A DNA stretch of 7,412 nucleotides from Actinomycetota bacterium (GTDB lineage Bacteria > Actinomycetota > Humimicrobiia > Humimicrobiales > Humimicrobiaceae). The notes below the pieces were generated by a model. That model had not been told where the DNA came from. It was given only the letters and a program-made list of their open reading frames with translations, and searched no databases. The translations under genes were made by a program, and so were the position numbers. This document shows, in pieces, positions 1 to 6,334 of this stretch (its first letter is position 1; each line of letters opens with the position of its first letter). Where the stretch lies: assembly GCA_003155275.1 (NCBI GenBank), contig PMCC01000137.1, positions 5,316 through 12,727 on the forward strand, read 5' to 3'.

Positions 1-66
1 GCAGCTGAAACAACAGCAGCCGCAGCAGCAACAACAGCAAATGCAGCTGAAACAACAGCAGCAGTG
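1..66 (+). repeat. Ala/Thr-rich linker-coding repeat
   Basis: In-frame low-complexity DNA made almost only of GCA/GCT/GCC, ACA and GAA codons, encoding Ala, Thr and Glu. The 20 bases at 1-20 recur exactly at 43-62, giving the peptide AETTAA twice. This is a flexible spacer tethering the binding domain to its membrane anchor. The repeated DNA is prone to slippage, so linker length may vary between strains. Confidence 0.75.
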
Positions 67-966
67 GTCGCATCTAAAGAATTAAAGATCGTGCACATTC
101 CTAAGGTTGTACATCCATGGTTTGAGATCGTACAGGTAGGTGCAGCTGCAATGGCAAAATACCTTACAGAAAATACCAATACCAAAGTATCTGTAGAGTA
201 TATCGCTCCTGCAACAGCAGATGTTGCTGAACAGAATAATATTGTAGAGCAGGCTGTAGCAAAAGGTTGTACCAGTATATTCATCGATCCACTTGACGAA
301 CAGGGCAACAAGCAGGTATTTGACGAAGCCAGGGCAAAAGGGGTCCTTATTACTGTATATGACTGCAGCCCGTTTGGAGACTATACATCAGTTGCAGCAT
401 CTGCAGTGGATTCAGCAACGTATGAATTGAAAAGGCTTATGTCTCTTATTGGTGAAAAGGGTAAAGTTGCAGTTATGCAGGGAATGCCTACCTCACCAAG
501 CCACAAACAAAGATACGATGTATTAATGGAAGCATTAAAGGCTTATCCAAATGTTACCGTTGTTGACGGTGGAGTAGACAATGACGATATGGAAACAGCT
601 AGGCAGCAGGGATCTGCAACACTTGCAGCTAATCCTGATCTAGTAGGATATCTTGGATGTGACGCAGCATTTCCAGTAGGCGTTTCACAGGCAATAAAAG
701 AAGCCGGTAAAGTCGGCAAGATCCAAGTTGTCGGCCTTGGTGAAATGGTTTCAATCCTTGATTATATTAAGGAAGGCGTTCTTGAATCAACAGTATATGT
801 AGCTCCTGACCAGCAGGGCGCATATTCCGTTATGCTTCACTACATGGCAAATGCAGGATTCTATACACAGGGAATCCAGATTCCTAAATTTATTGATATC
901 GGTTGTTCCTATATTGACAAAACAAACGTTGATCCATACATAGCAAAGTTCACAGTAAAAAAATAG
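1..966 (+). CDS. Sugar ABC transporter substrate-binding protein (RbsB-like), 5' end cut off
   Basis: Extracytoplasmic receptor that captures a sugar and delivers it to the permease encoded downstream. The frame is open to the left edge, so the start, signal peptide and likely lipobox Cys lie outside the window. A GTG at 64 could be taken as a start, but the same frame continues upstream as an Ala/Thr/Glu linker (codons 1-21), as found between the lipid anchor and the folded domain of Gram-positive binding proteins. The mature domain begins near codon 25 with KIVHIPKVVHPWF, the usual first strand of type I periplasmic binding proteins. Later family features are the repeated x-G-C/D region GYLGCDAAFPVGVSQAIKEA and the late segment IKEGVLESTVYVAPDQQGAY. 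About 300 residues of folded domain is normal for the family. Membership in the ribose/galactose-binding superfamily is firm from sequence and neighbours. The ligand cannot be assigned. Confidence 0.93.
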   Translation, partial: AAETTAAAAATTANAAETTAAVVASKELKIVHIPKVVHPWFEIVQVGAAAMAKYLTENTNTKVSVEYIAPATADVAEQNNIVEQAVAKGCTSIFIDPLDEQGNKQVFDEARAKGVLITVYDCSPFGDYTSVAASAVDSATYELKRLMSLIGEKGKVAVMQGMPTSPSHKQRYDVLMEALKAYPNVTVVDGGVDNDDMETARQQGSATLAANPDLVGYLGCDAAFPVGVSQAIKEAGKVGKIQVVGLGEMVSILDYIKEGVLESTVYVAPDQQGAYSVMLHYMANAGFYTQGIQIPKFIDIGCSYIDKTNVDPYIAKFTVKK

Positions 967-1017
967 ACTGATGATTTAGGCCTGGCAGATCCAGGTGGTA
1001 TTTCTGATAAACAGCTT

Positions 1018-1055
1018 TAGAGATGGGATGCCTTATTTCAGGCAACCCATCTCTA
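1018..1055 (+). terminator. Stem-loop after the binding-protein gene (attenuating terminator or mRNA-stabilising hairpin)
   Basis: A perfect 10-bp stem pairs 1018-1027 (TAGAGATGGG) with 1046-1055 (CCCATCTCTA). After one A:A mismatch it continues as an A-T pair and GCCT/AGGC, closing a six-base loop at 1034-1039. The downstream bases GGGTTATTCTTATAAG are only moderately T-rich, so termination is probably partial. The position, about 50 bases after the binding-protein stop and before the ATPase, suits the common arrangement in which the binding protein is made in excess over the membrane components. Confidence 0.7.
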
Positions 1056-1251
1056 GGGTTATTCTTATAAGCAAGAAGCAAAAAGTTTCTGGCAATTTGA
1101 GGTTTTAAAGTTTTTTTATAAATGCTAAAAATTTAAATGCTAAAAAATTAAAATTATTTATAATATAATTATAATATAAAAAATGTAATGTTATTTTTTT
1201 TGTTTGTTCCTGCCAAGTAATTTAGTAAATCTACAAAGAAAGATTTAAAAA
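1056..1251 (+). promoter_or_regulatory. AT-rich leader before the ATPase gene, possible secondary promoter
   Basis: Rest of the 285-base gap between binding protein and ATPase. It contains no reading frame of note. TATAAT hexamers occur at 1159-1164, 1164-1169 and 1170-1175, but no convincing -35 hexamer lies 16-18 bases upstream of any of them. An internal promoter is therefore only possible. The ribosome binding site of the next gene is a weak purine run, AAAGAAAGA at about 1235-1243, eight bases before the ATG. That contrasts with the strong site of the permease gene. Confidence 0.25.
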
Positions 1252-2748
1252 ATGGGCGACCAAAATGTATTAATACTTACAGATGTTACAAAAGTATATC
1301 CCGGAGTTGTTGCGCTGAAAAATGTCGATATAACCTTTACCCGCGGGAAAGTACATTGTCTTATGGGTGAAAATGGTGCCGGCAAAAGCACCGTTGCAAG
1401 GATATTGACTGGGTTGCGTGTACCGGATGAAGGCACAGTTTTTATTGATGGCAAGGATGCAATAAAAGACAGGAGAGTTTTTAAAAAAGTAGCCTATGTT
1501 CCCCAGGAATTGGATCTTTTCAGGCATATGACTGTAGCTGAAAATCTTTTTATTCCATTTACAAAAACCGGTAAAAAAGGTGTTTTTGTCAACAGTGCCA
1601 AATTAAATAAAAGTGCAATTCCATACTTGGAAAAATTTCATATTACGGCAAAACCCAGCGATCTTGTAGAAGATATATCAGTATCTGAACAGCAGCTGCT
1701 GCAGATAGCGCGCGCAATGGTGGATGAGCTTGCTGAAATAATCATGCTTGATGAACCTACAACAAGTCTGGGGCTGCAGGACATAGATCGTTTATTCAAA
1801 GTTATCAGGGAATTAAAAGCGGAGAATAAAGCTGTTATATTTATCTCTCATAAAATTGAAGAGATTTTTGCAATTGGGGATGAAATAACTGTATTGGCTA
1901 ATGGTGAAAAAGTAGGTTATTCTGCAATTAAGGATATTACTATCCCGGAAGTAATGAAGCAGATGACTGGACGGGATATAGATTTAAGTATGACTTTTTA
2001 TCCGGAAAAAGTATCTCAGGAAGTGATTTTGGAAGTTGAGAATTTATCAGGAGAGAGATTTTCTGGAATTTCTTTTAATTTGAAAAAAGGTGAAATATTA
2101 GGTTTTGCAGGTTTGATTGGAGCAGGAAGGTCCGAACTTCTGCAGACTATTTACGGATACCTTGCTTCCTCGAAAGGAAGCGTAAAAATGAATGGAAAAC
2201 CCATGAAATTGGGTAATATCAGCCGCTCGGTTAAGAATGGCATAGTTTACCTTCCTGAAGAAAGAAGGAGCCAGGGAATTTTCCCGATATTAAGTGTAAG
2301 GGAAAATCTTACAATGCCTATGTTAAAACAGGTGATGGGAGAAATGACTGTGGCAGTCAAGAAAGAGGATAGGCTGGCAAATAAAATTGTACAGGAATAT
2401 GATATAAAAACGCCCTCGCTAAGTAAAGAAATCCAGTATTTGAGTGGTGGGAATCAGCAAAAGGTAATAATCGGGCGTTCAATGTTTGGCAGCCCAAAAA
2501 TAATTATTTTTGATGAACCTACAAAGGGAATTGATTTAGGGGCAAAAGTTGAAATTTATAAGATCATGAAACAGCTTGCAGACAGAGGTGTGGGCATTAT
2601 TATGATTTCTTCTGAAATAGAGGAAATAATGAGGTGTGCCAACCGGATTGTAACGCTTTATCGCGGTAAAAAAGTGGGGGAATTTGAAACCAGTAAAGTC
2701 AAAACTGCTGATATTATTCATTCAATATTAGGTTTAAGCAAAAATTAG
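1252..2748 (+). CDS. Two-domain sugar ABC transporter ATPase (RbsA/MglA/XylG-like, CUT2 family)
   Basis: Cytoplasmic ATPase that powers sugar import, with two fused nucleotide-binding domains in 498 residues, the normal length for the family. Domain 1 has Walker A GENGAGKST (39-47), Q-loop YVPQE (82-86), a degenerate signature SVSEQQ (143-148), Walker B IIMLDEPT (163-170) and switch His200. Domain 2 has a degenerate Walker A GLIGAGRSE (287-295, Arg instead of Lys), PEERRSQG (335-342), a canonical LSGGNQQ (397-403), Walker B IIIFDEPTKGID (417-428) and ISSE in place of the switch His. This asymmetry is typical of sugar CUT2 ATPases, where one composite site carries most hydrolysis. The ATG follows a weak purine-rich site. 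The stop is 22 bases before the permease start, so the two are cotranscribed. The sugar is unknown. Confidence 0.96.
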   Translation: MGDQNVLILTDVTKVYPGVVALKNVDITFTRGKVHCLMGENGAGKSTVARILTGLRVPDEGTVFIDGKDAIKDRRVFKKVAYVPQELDLFRHMTVAENLFIPFTKTGKKGVFVNSAKLNKSAIPYLEKFHITAKPSDLVEDISVSEQQLLQIARAMVDELAEIIMLDEPTTSLGLQDIDRLFKVIRELKAENKAVIFISHKIEEIFAIGDEITVLANGEKVGYSAIKDITIPEVMKQMTGRDIDLSMTFYPEKVSQEVILEVENLSGERFSGISFNLKKGEILGFAGLIGAGRSELLQTIYGYLASSKGSVKMNGKPMKLGNISRSVKNGIVYLPEERRSQGIFPILSVRENLTMPMLKQVMGEMTVAVKKEDRLANKIVQEYDIKTPSLSKEIQYLSGGNQQKVIIGRSMFGSPKIIIFDEPTKGIDLGAKVEIYKIMKQLADRGVGIIMISSEIEEIMRCANRIVTLYRGKKVGEFETSKVKTADIIHSILGLSKN

Positions 2749-2770
2749 ATCAAAGGGGAGGTTTTCCACT

Positions 2771-3772
2771 ATGGAACAAAAGGTTTCGAGATTCAGGGAT
2801 GGCTTTAATGCAGTAAGAAGAAATAAAATGACCAATATTTTCATAATATTTTTAGTAATGGTAGTAATTGCATCTATTTTTGCACGAGCTTCTTTTTTAT
2901 CTGCATACAATATTAGGACACTTGTACGTGAAGCTGCATTTATAGGTCTGGTTGCCCTTGGCCAGTCAATGCTGCTTCTCCTTGGTGAAATAGACCTTTC
3001 AGTGGGTGCCATGTCGGCCTTTTGCGGAGTTATCAGCGGAATATTGATGGTCGAGACAGGTTTTAACCCATTTGTGATAGTTTTCCTTTGTCTTATCCTT
3101 GGAGCTTTTTTAGGCTTTGTAAATGGCATACTTGTTACAGGACTGAGGCTAAACTCTCTTATAGTAACGGTCGGCACGGTAGGTATTTTTAATGGTTTAA
3201 ATCTTGTAATCACTAAAGGGGCTGCTGTATTAAATATTCCCAAGGCAATATTTTTTATGGGCCAGGGAAGCTTTCTTCATATACCAATGCCTGACGTTTT
3301 CCTGATTGTAATGTTTATCATTGTTGTATTTATTGTAAAATTCACCCGTCTTGGACGTTATATATATGCTATTGGAAATAACAGGGAAACAGCAAAGATA
3401 TTGGGGCTTCCGGTTAGCCTTGTCAGGATATTTGCATTTTGTTTTTCAGGTTTGCTTTCAGCAATGGCCGGGGTCATAATGGTTGCAAGAATTGGTACCG
3501 CACAACCCTCTATAGGTTCAGCCTGGGCGCTTAACTCGATTGCCGCATGTGTCATCGGCGGTATTTCTCTTGTCGGAGGTGTGGGTAATCCTATAGGAGC
3601 CCTGATAGGTGTTGCTATTATTATTGTAATCCAGAACATCATAGTTCTTTTTGGTGTTTCACCATATATGCAGAGTGCAGTAAGCGGTATAGTTGTAGTG
3701 GCAGCAATTTCATTTGACTCTATTACAAATATGATAACTACAAGGCGAAAGAGAATAACAAAACTGGATTAG
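2771..3772 (+). CDS. Sugar ABC transporter permease (RbsC-like, CUT2 family)
   Basis: Integral membrane subunit forming, as a homodimer, the sugar channel that works with the preceding ATPase and binding protein. It has 333 residues with a short basic cytoplasmic N-terminus, then about eight to ten hydrophobic segments starting near residue 22. Family hallmarks are GEIDLSVG (72-79), the cytoplasmic coupling segment TRLGRYIYAIGNN (192-204) followed by AKILGL, and a Gly-rich stretch ending VIGGISLVGGVG (261-272). The C-terminus is basic (RRKR). A strong ribosome binding site AAGGGGAGG (2753-2761) lies nine bases before the ATG. Only one permease gene is present, as expected for CUT2 systems such as ribose or galactose import. 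The motifs do not show substrate choice. Confidence 0.95.
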   Translation: MEQKVSRFRDGFNAVRRNKMTNIFIIFLVMVVIASIFARASFLSAYNIRTLVREAAFIGLVALGQSMLLLLGEIDLSVGAMSAFCGVISGILMVETGFNPFVIVFLCLILGAFLGFVNGILVTGLRLNSLIVTVGTVGIFNGLNLVITKGAAVLNIPKAIFFMGQGSFLHIPMPDVFLIVMFIIVVFIVKFTRLGRYIYAIGNNRETAKILGLPVSLVRIFAFCFSGLLSAMAGVIMVARIGTAQPSIGSAWALNSIAACVIGGISLVGGVGNPIGALIGVAIIIVIQNIIVLFGVSPYMQSAVSGIVVVAAISFDSITNMITTRRKRITKLD

Positions 3773-3850
3773 TAAAAATATTTATAATTTGATTATTTGG
3801 AAAACTTTTAGATTTATATTTCTCTAAAATGATTACAGGGAGCTTTTTTA

Positions 3851-4015
3851 GTGGCCAATTATTATATTGGGTTTGATAACGGTACAATGGGTACAAAAAT
3901 TGCCATCTATTCTTTAGATGGCAATTTAATAAGTAAATCCTATAAAGAGCATGAAATAAAATACCCCGGTACGCTTGATAATCAATATACATACTGGGGA
4001 TTTCTGTCGTATTGA
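3851..4015 (+). pseudogene. Truncated FGGY-family carbohydrate kinase, N-terminal remnant (54 codons)
   Basis: A short frame opening with GTG, eight bases after AGGGAG (3837-3842), and ending in TGA. The product begins with YYIGFDNGTMGTKIAIYSLDG (4-24). This matches the phosphate-1 motif at the N-terminus of xylulokinase/glycerol kinase-type FGGY enzymes: an Ile-Gly-x-Asp-x-Gly-Thr loop, then a strand and a Leu-Asp-Gly turn. The following SYKEHEIKYPG (30-40) also fits the family's usual xYxxxxxxYPxPG segment. Similarity fades after about codon 40 and the frame stops at 54, whereas intact members run to about 500 residues. I find no continuation in other frames before 4158. The intact ribosome binding site and start, 78 bases after the permease, suggest a kinase once translated with the transporter and later lost by deletion or rearrangement. 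The peptide may still be made, but cannot be an active kinase. Family assignment is by recognition of the motif only. Confidence 0.7.
3897..3927 (+). terminator. Perfect 13-bp stem-loop inside the kinase remnant
   Basis: Bases 3897-3909 (AAATTGCCATCTA) are an exact reverse complement of 3915-3927 (TAGATGGCAATTT), with a five-base loop TTCTT. An A-run precedes the stem (3895-3899) and TTTAATAAG follows it, so it resembles a weak terminator in either direction. It lies within codons for IAIYSLDGNL, which match the kinase family, so the repeat may be coincidental with coding. With the kinase broken, it could now end the transporter transcript. Confidence 0.4.
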
Positions 4016-4158
4016 ATTGCTGTTATTTGTTGTAAATTAAATTATTTTAAAGAATAGTGTTTTATATATTTAGCATAGTGCAATGAGGCGTTAACCTATA
4101 TCATAATTATCATATTAATATAATTAAGTATTAATAATACTATCAGGAGGATATCAAA
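4016..4158 (+). promoter_or_regulatory. AT-rich upstream region of the E1 operon with palindromes
   Basis: Second half of the 386-base gap after the permease. It holds no kinase-like coding sequence and no reading frame of note. Two palindromes lie close together: ATATTAATAT (4112-4121), and AGTATTA/TAATACT around a single A (4127-4141), which ends three bases before the AGGAGG ribosome binding site. A TATAAT occurs at 4119-4124. The best-spaced alternative pairing is TTAACC (4091-4096) with TATTAA (4113-4118), 16 bases apart. Promoter and operator are inferred, because AT-rich DNA gives such matches by chance. A promoter is nonetheless expected somewhere here, since the operon changes function. 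Confidence 0.3.
4145..4150 (+). promoter_or_regulatory. Ribosome binding site deciding a TTG start
   Basis: A full consensus AGGAGG lies eight bases before the TTG at 4159. The next ATG in frame is at about 4270 (Met38), within the conserved N-terminal region, and has no such site. This settles TTG as the start of the E1 alpha gene. Confidence 0.8.
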
Positions 4159-5190
4159 TTGAAGGAAAATTTGCTTATAAAAGGTAAGACTACAGACTTA
4201 AAAGAATATAAAATAGCTGACAGGTTTAAGGATCTTGAGAAAAGTAAAAAAATTGAAATATTGAAAAAAATGTATCAAATAAGATATTTTGAAAATGAGG
4301 TAGAGCATTTTATTTTGAAGGGTGAGATATATGGTACATGCCATTTATACATAGGTGAGGAAGCAAATGCTGTTGGCGCCATCTCTGCAATCAAGCATAA
4401 TGACTGGATAGTCTCGCATCACAGGGGGCATGGCCATTGTATCGCAAAAGATTCAGACTTGAATTTTATGATGTCTGAATTGATTGGCAAGGGGAATGGA
4501 TATTGCAAGGGCAAAGGCGGTTCAATGCATATTGCAGATATGGATAAATATAATCTTGGAGCTAACGGAATAGTCGGCGGTGGTATGGGGATAGCTGTCG
4601 GAGCTGCGTTGACCAACAAATTAAAAAAGAACGATGGAGTTGTAATTTGTTTTATTGGAGATGCATCAACAAATAATGGCATATTCCATGAATCTGTAAA
4701 TATTGCTTCAATATGGAACCTGCCGTTAATATATTTTTGCGAAAATAACCAGTATGGCATGTCTACACCAATAATATCATCGACTAATATTGAGAAGATT
4801 TCTGACAGAAAAGCTTCTTATGGGATCGTTGGTTTGACAATAGACGGCAATAATGTTGTAGAAGTCTATAATGTCGTATCACATTTTGCAGAGCTTTGCA
4901 GAAAAGGGAAAGGGCCAATATTAATAGAAAGTCTCACCTATCGTTGGAAGGGGCATTCAAAACACGATTCCCAGATTTACAGGACTAAAGATGAAGTTGA
5001 GAGATGGAAAGAATATGACCCGATATTAAGATATAAGAACCACCTGATAGAGGAAAACACTGTTACAGCCGGTGAGGTTTTAGAAATTGAAAAGAAAGTC
5101 ATTGAAGAAATTAAAAATGCAGCTGACTTTGCAGAAAAAAGCGCATATCCTGAACTGAAAGAACTTGAAACTGATGTGTATGCTGATTAA
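4159..5190 (+). CDS. Thiamine-diphosphate-dependent dehydrogenase E1 component, alpha subunit (acetoin/pyruvate dehydrogenase type)
   Basis: Alpha subunit of an alpha2beta2 E1 enzyme that decarboxylates a 2-oxoacid or cleaves acetoin on thiamine diphosphate (ThDP). It has 343 residues, slightly longer than typical AcoA because of a charged N-terminal extension (about 1-35). Visible motifs are YIGEEA (64-69), SHHRGHGH (86-93), GKGGSMH (118-124), the ThDP-Mg loop GDASTNNGIFHE (167-178) closing with ENN (195-197), and YRWKGHSKHD (261-270) followed by YRTKDEVERW. The loop has Ala where GDG is usual (Ala169). Start is TTG, supported by AGGAGG. The beta gene follows within 40 bases, so the two are coexpressed. 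Acetoin, pyruvate and branched-chain E1 alphas are hard to separate by motif. The ThDP E1 family is firm, the substrate open. No E2 or E3 gene is in the window. Confidence 0.92.
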   Translation: MKENLLIKGKTTDLKEYKIADRFKDLEKSKKIEILKKMYQIRYFENEVEHFILKGEIYGTCHLYIGEEANAVGAISAIKHNDWIVSHHRGHGHCIAKDSDLNFMMSELIGKGNGYCKGKGGSMHIADMDKYNLGANGIVGGGMGIAVGAALTNKLKKNDGVVICFIGDASTNNGIFHESVNIASIWNLPLIYFCENNQYGMSTPIISSTNIEKISDRKASYGIVGLTIDGNNVVEVYNVVSHFAELCRKGKGPILIESLTYRWKGHSKHDSQIYRTKDEVERWKEYDPILRYKNHLIEENTVTAGEVLEIEKKVIEEIKNAADFAEKSAYPELKELETDVYAD

Positions 5191-5218
5191 GAATCAATAA
5201 TTTTAAATTTTAATTAAG

Positions 5219-5223
5219 AGGAG
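5219..5223 (+). promoter_or_regulatory. Ribosome binding site before three tandem ATG codons
   Basis: AGGAG precedes ATGATGATG (5225-5233). The gaps to the three ATGs are 1, 4 and 7 bases. Only the third has usual spacing, so initiation most likely uses 5231. Confidence 0.65.
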
Positions 5224-5230
5224 AATGATG

Positions 5231-6223
5231 ATGAGTAATTTAACCTATTTGGAAGCTATCAGGGAAGCAATACAGGAAGTTATGCAAAAAGATGAAAATA
5301 TATTTTTGATTGGAGAAGACATTGGTCTATATGGAGGATCATTTGGATTAACCAGTGGCTTGTTTGCTGAATTTGGAGCGGAGCGTGTAAGAGACACTCC
5401 GATTTCAGAATCTGTAATAATCGGGACAGCTGTGGGCAGTGCAATAACAGGAATGAGGCCGATACTGGAGATAATGTTTTCTGACTTTACAGGATGCGGA
5501 ATGGACCAGATAATGAACCAGGCCGCAAAAATAAGATATATGTTTGGCGGCAAAGCAAAAGTCCCAATGGTTCTCAGAACAGCAACAGGCGGAGGAGCTG
5601 GATTTGGCCCCCACCATTCTCAAAGCCTGGAAGCTATCTTCGCCCATATACCGGGTTTAAAAGTAGTAATGCCCTCATGCCCTTATGATGCCAAGGGGTT
5701 ATTTATTTCCGCAGTTTATGATAATAATCCGGTAATATTTCTGGAACATAAAGTTTTATACAAAAGTAAAAAATATGCCCAGGAAGTTCCAAAAGGCATC
5801 TATACCATTCCACTGGGAAAGGGGGAAATTAAAAGACCCGGCAAGGATATAAGCATAGTTGCAACTTCATATATGGTACAAAAATCTTTGGAAGCTGCAG
5901 AAATATTACAGAAGGACAAGCAAATCGATTGTGAGATCATAGACCTTAGGACTATAAAACCTTTGGATATAGATATTGTTTTAGAATCGGTTAAAAAAAC
6001 CGGAAAATTAATATGTGTGGAAGAAGCTTGCAGCTTCGGAGGTTTTATGGGAGAGGTGGTAGCGCAGGTCATGGAAAAAGGGTTCGATTATCTGGATGCG
6101 CCTGCTATTCGTATCGCAAGCAGTAATAATCCTGTGCCCTACAGCCATATACTGGAGGAGGAAATGATACCAAGTGTTGATAAAATTAAAGATAGAATAC
6201 TAAGCGTCTTAAGTAAAAACTAG
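5231..6223 (+). CDS. Thiamine-diphosphate-dependent dehydrogenase E1 component, beta subunit
   Basis: Partner of the preceding alpha subunit: it supplies the other half of each ThDP site and, in the family, the surface that binds the E2 core. The preferred start gives 330 residues, about the usual length for AcoB/PdhB (325-340). The frame also allows ATG at 5225 and 5228, but ribosome-site spacing favours 5231. Numbered from 5231: IGEDIG (27-32), RVRDTPISE (52-60), GFGPHHSQSLEA (124-135) with the HH pair at 128-129 expected near the active site, then the transketolase C-terminal domain with LRTIKPLD (239-246) and VEEA (263-266). The C-terminus SSNNPVPYSHILEEEMIPS resembles the usual D-x-P-x-P-x-x-x-x-L-E region. 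Alpha and beta are separate genes in the normal order. No E2 lipoyl acyltransferase follows. The family is firm; the acetoin versus pyruvate/2-oxoisovalerate role is unresolved. Confidence 0.92.
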   Translation: MSNLTYLEAIREAIQEVMQKDENIFLIGEDIGLYGGSFGLTSGLFAEFGAERVRDTPISESVIIGTAVGSAITGMRPILEIMFSDFTGCGMDQIMNQAAKIRYMFGGKAKVPMVLRTATGGGAGFGPHHSQSLEAIFAHIPGLKVVMPSCPYDAKGLFISAVYDNNPVIFLEHKVLYKSKKYAQEVPKGIYTIPLGKGEIKRPGKDISIVATSYMVQKSLEAAEILQKDKQIDCEIIDLRTIKPLDIDIVLESVKKTGKLICVEEACSFGGFMGEVVAQVMEKGFDYLDAPAIRIASSNNPVPYSHILEEEMIPSVDKIKDRILSVLSKN

Positions 6224-6260
6224 AATTCGTTATCTTTCATTAAAACTATTAATATTAAAA

Positions 6261-6334
6261 ATTTGAAGAAAATATGCAAAATTATAAACAGCCGGCGGTT
6301 AAGCCTGAGGTTTTGTTATGGCATATTTGCAAAT
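6261..6334 (+). promoter_or_regulatory. Candidate structured element upstream of the acetamidase gene
   Basis: A long-range inverted repeat: AAATATGC (6270-6277) pairs with GCATATTT (6321-6328). Outside it ATTTG (6261-6265) pairs with CAAAT (6330-6334) across an uneven internal loop (four bases against one). Inside, 6278-6320 holds a GC-rich core, GCCGGCGGTTAAGCC, with a possible GGC/GCC stem (6294-6296 with 6303-6305), flanked by AACA/TGTT complementarity. It could be a cis-regulatory RNA, or an operator if transcription starts downstream. I recognise no known riboswitch class. Confidence 0.35.

Noticed and set aside
64..66. GTG as the start of the substrate-binding protein
   Set aside because: The frame stays open upstream and encodes a linker, there is no ribosome binding site, and a secreted protein needs an N-terminal signal that this start would lack.
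1159..1180. Overlapping TATAAT hexamers as a definite promoter
   Set aside because: No acceptable -35 hexamer at proper spacing; repeats of TATAAT are expected by chance in such AT-rich DNA.
2734..3243. 169-codon open frame on the minus strand
   Set aside because: It lies opposite the permease gene, has no recognisable motif, and arises from the codon bias of the strongly supported + strand gene.
3738..3992. 84-codon minus-strand frame over the gap after the permease
   Set aside because: It has no ribosome binding site or family resemblance, and the + strand in the same place encodes a recognisable kinase motif.
3964..3999. CCCC/GGGG hairpin at the end of the kinase remnant
   Set aside because: Only four pairs close a loop of nearly 30 bases and flanking bases do not pair.
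5494..5688. 64-codon + strand frame inside the E1 beta gene
   Set aside because: It lies wholly within the conserved E1 beta coding sequence in another frame and shows no own translation signal.
6261..6334. A named riboswitch class (preQ1, THF, ZTP, guanidine and similar considered)
   Set aside because: None of the conserved motifs I know for these classes is present, so only a generic structured element is reported.
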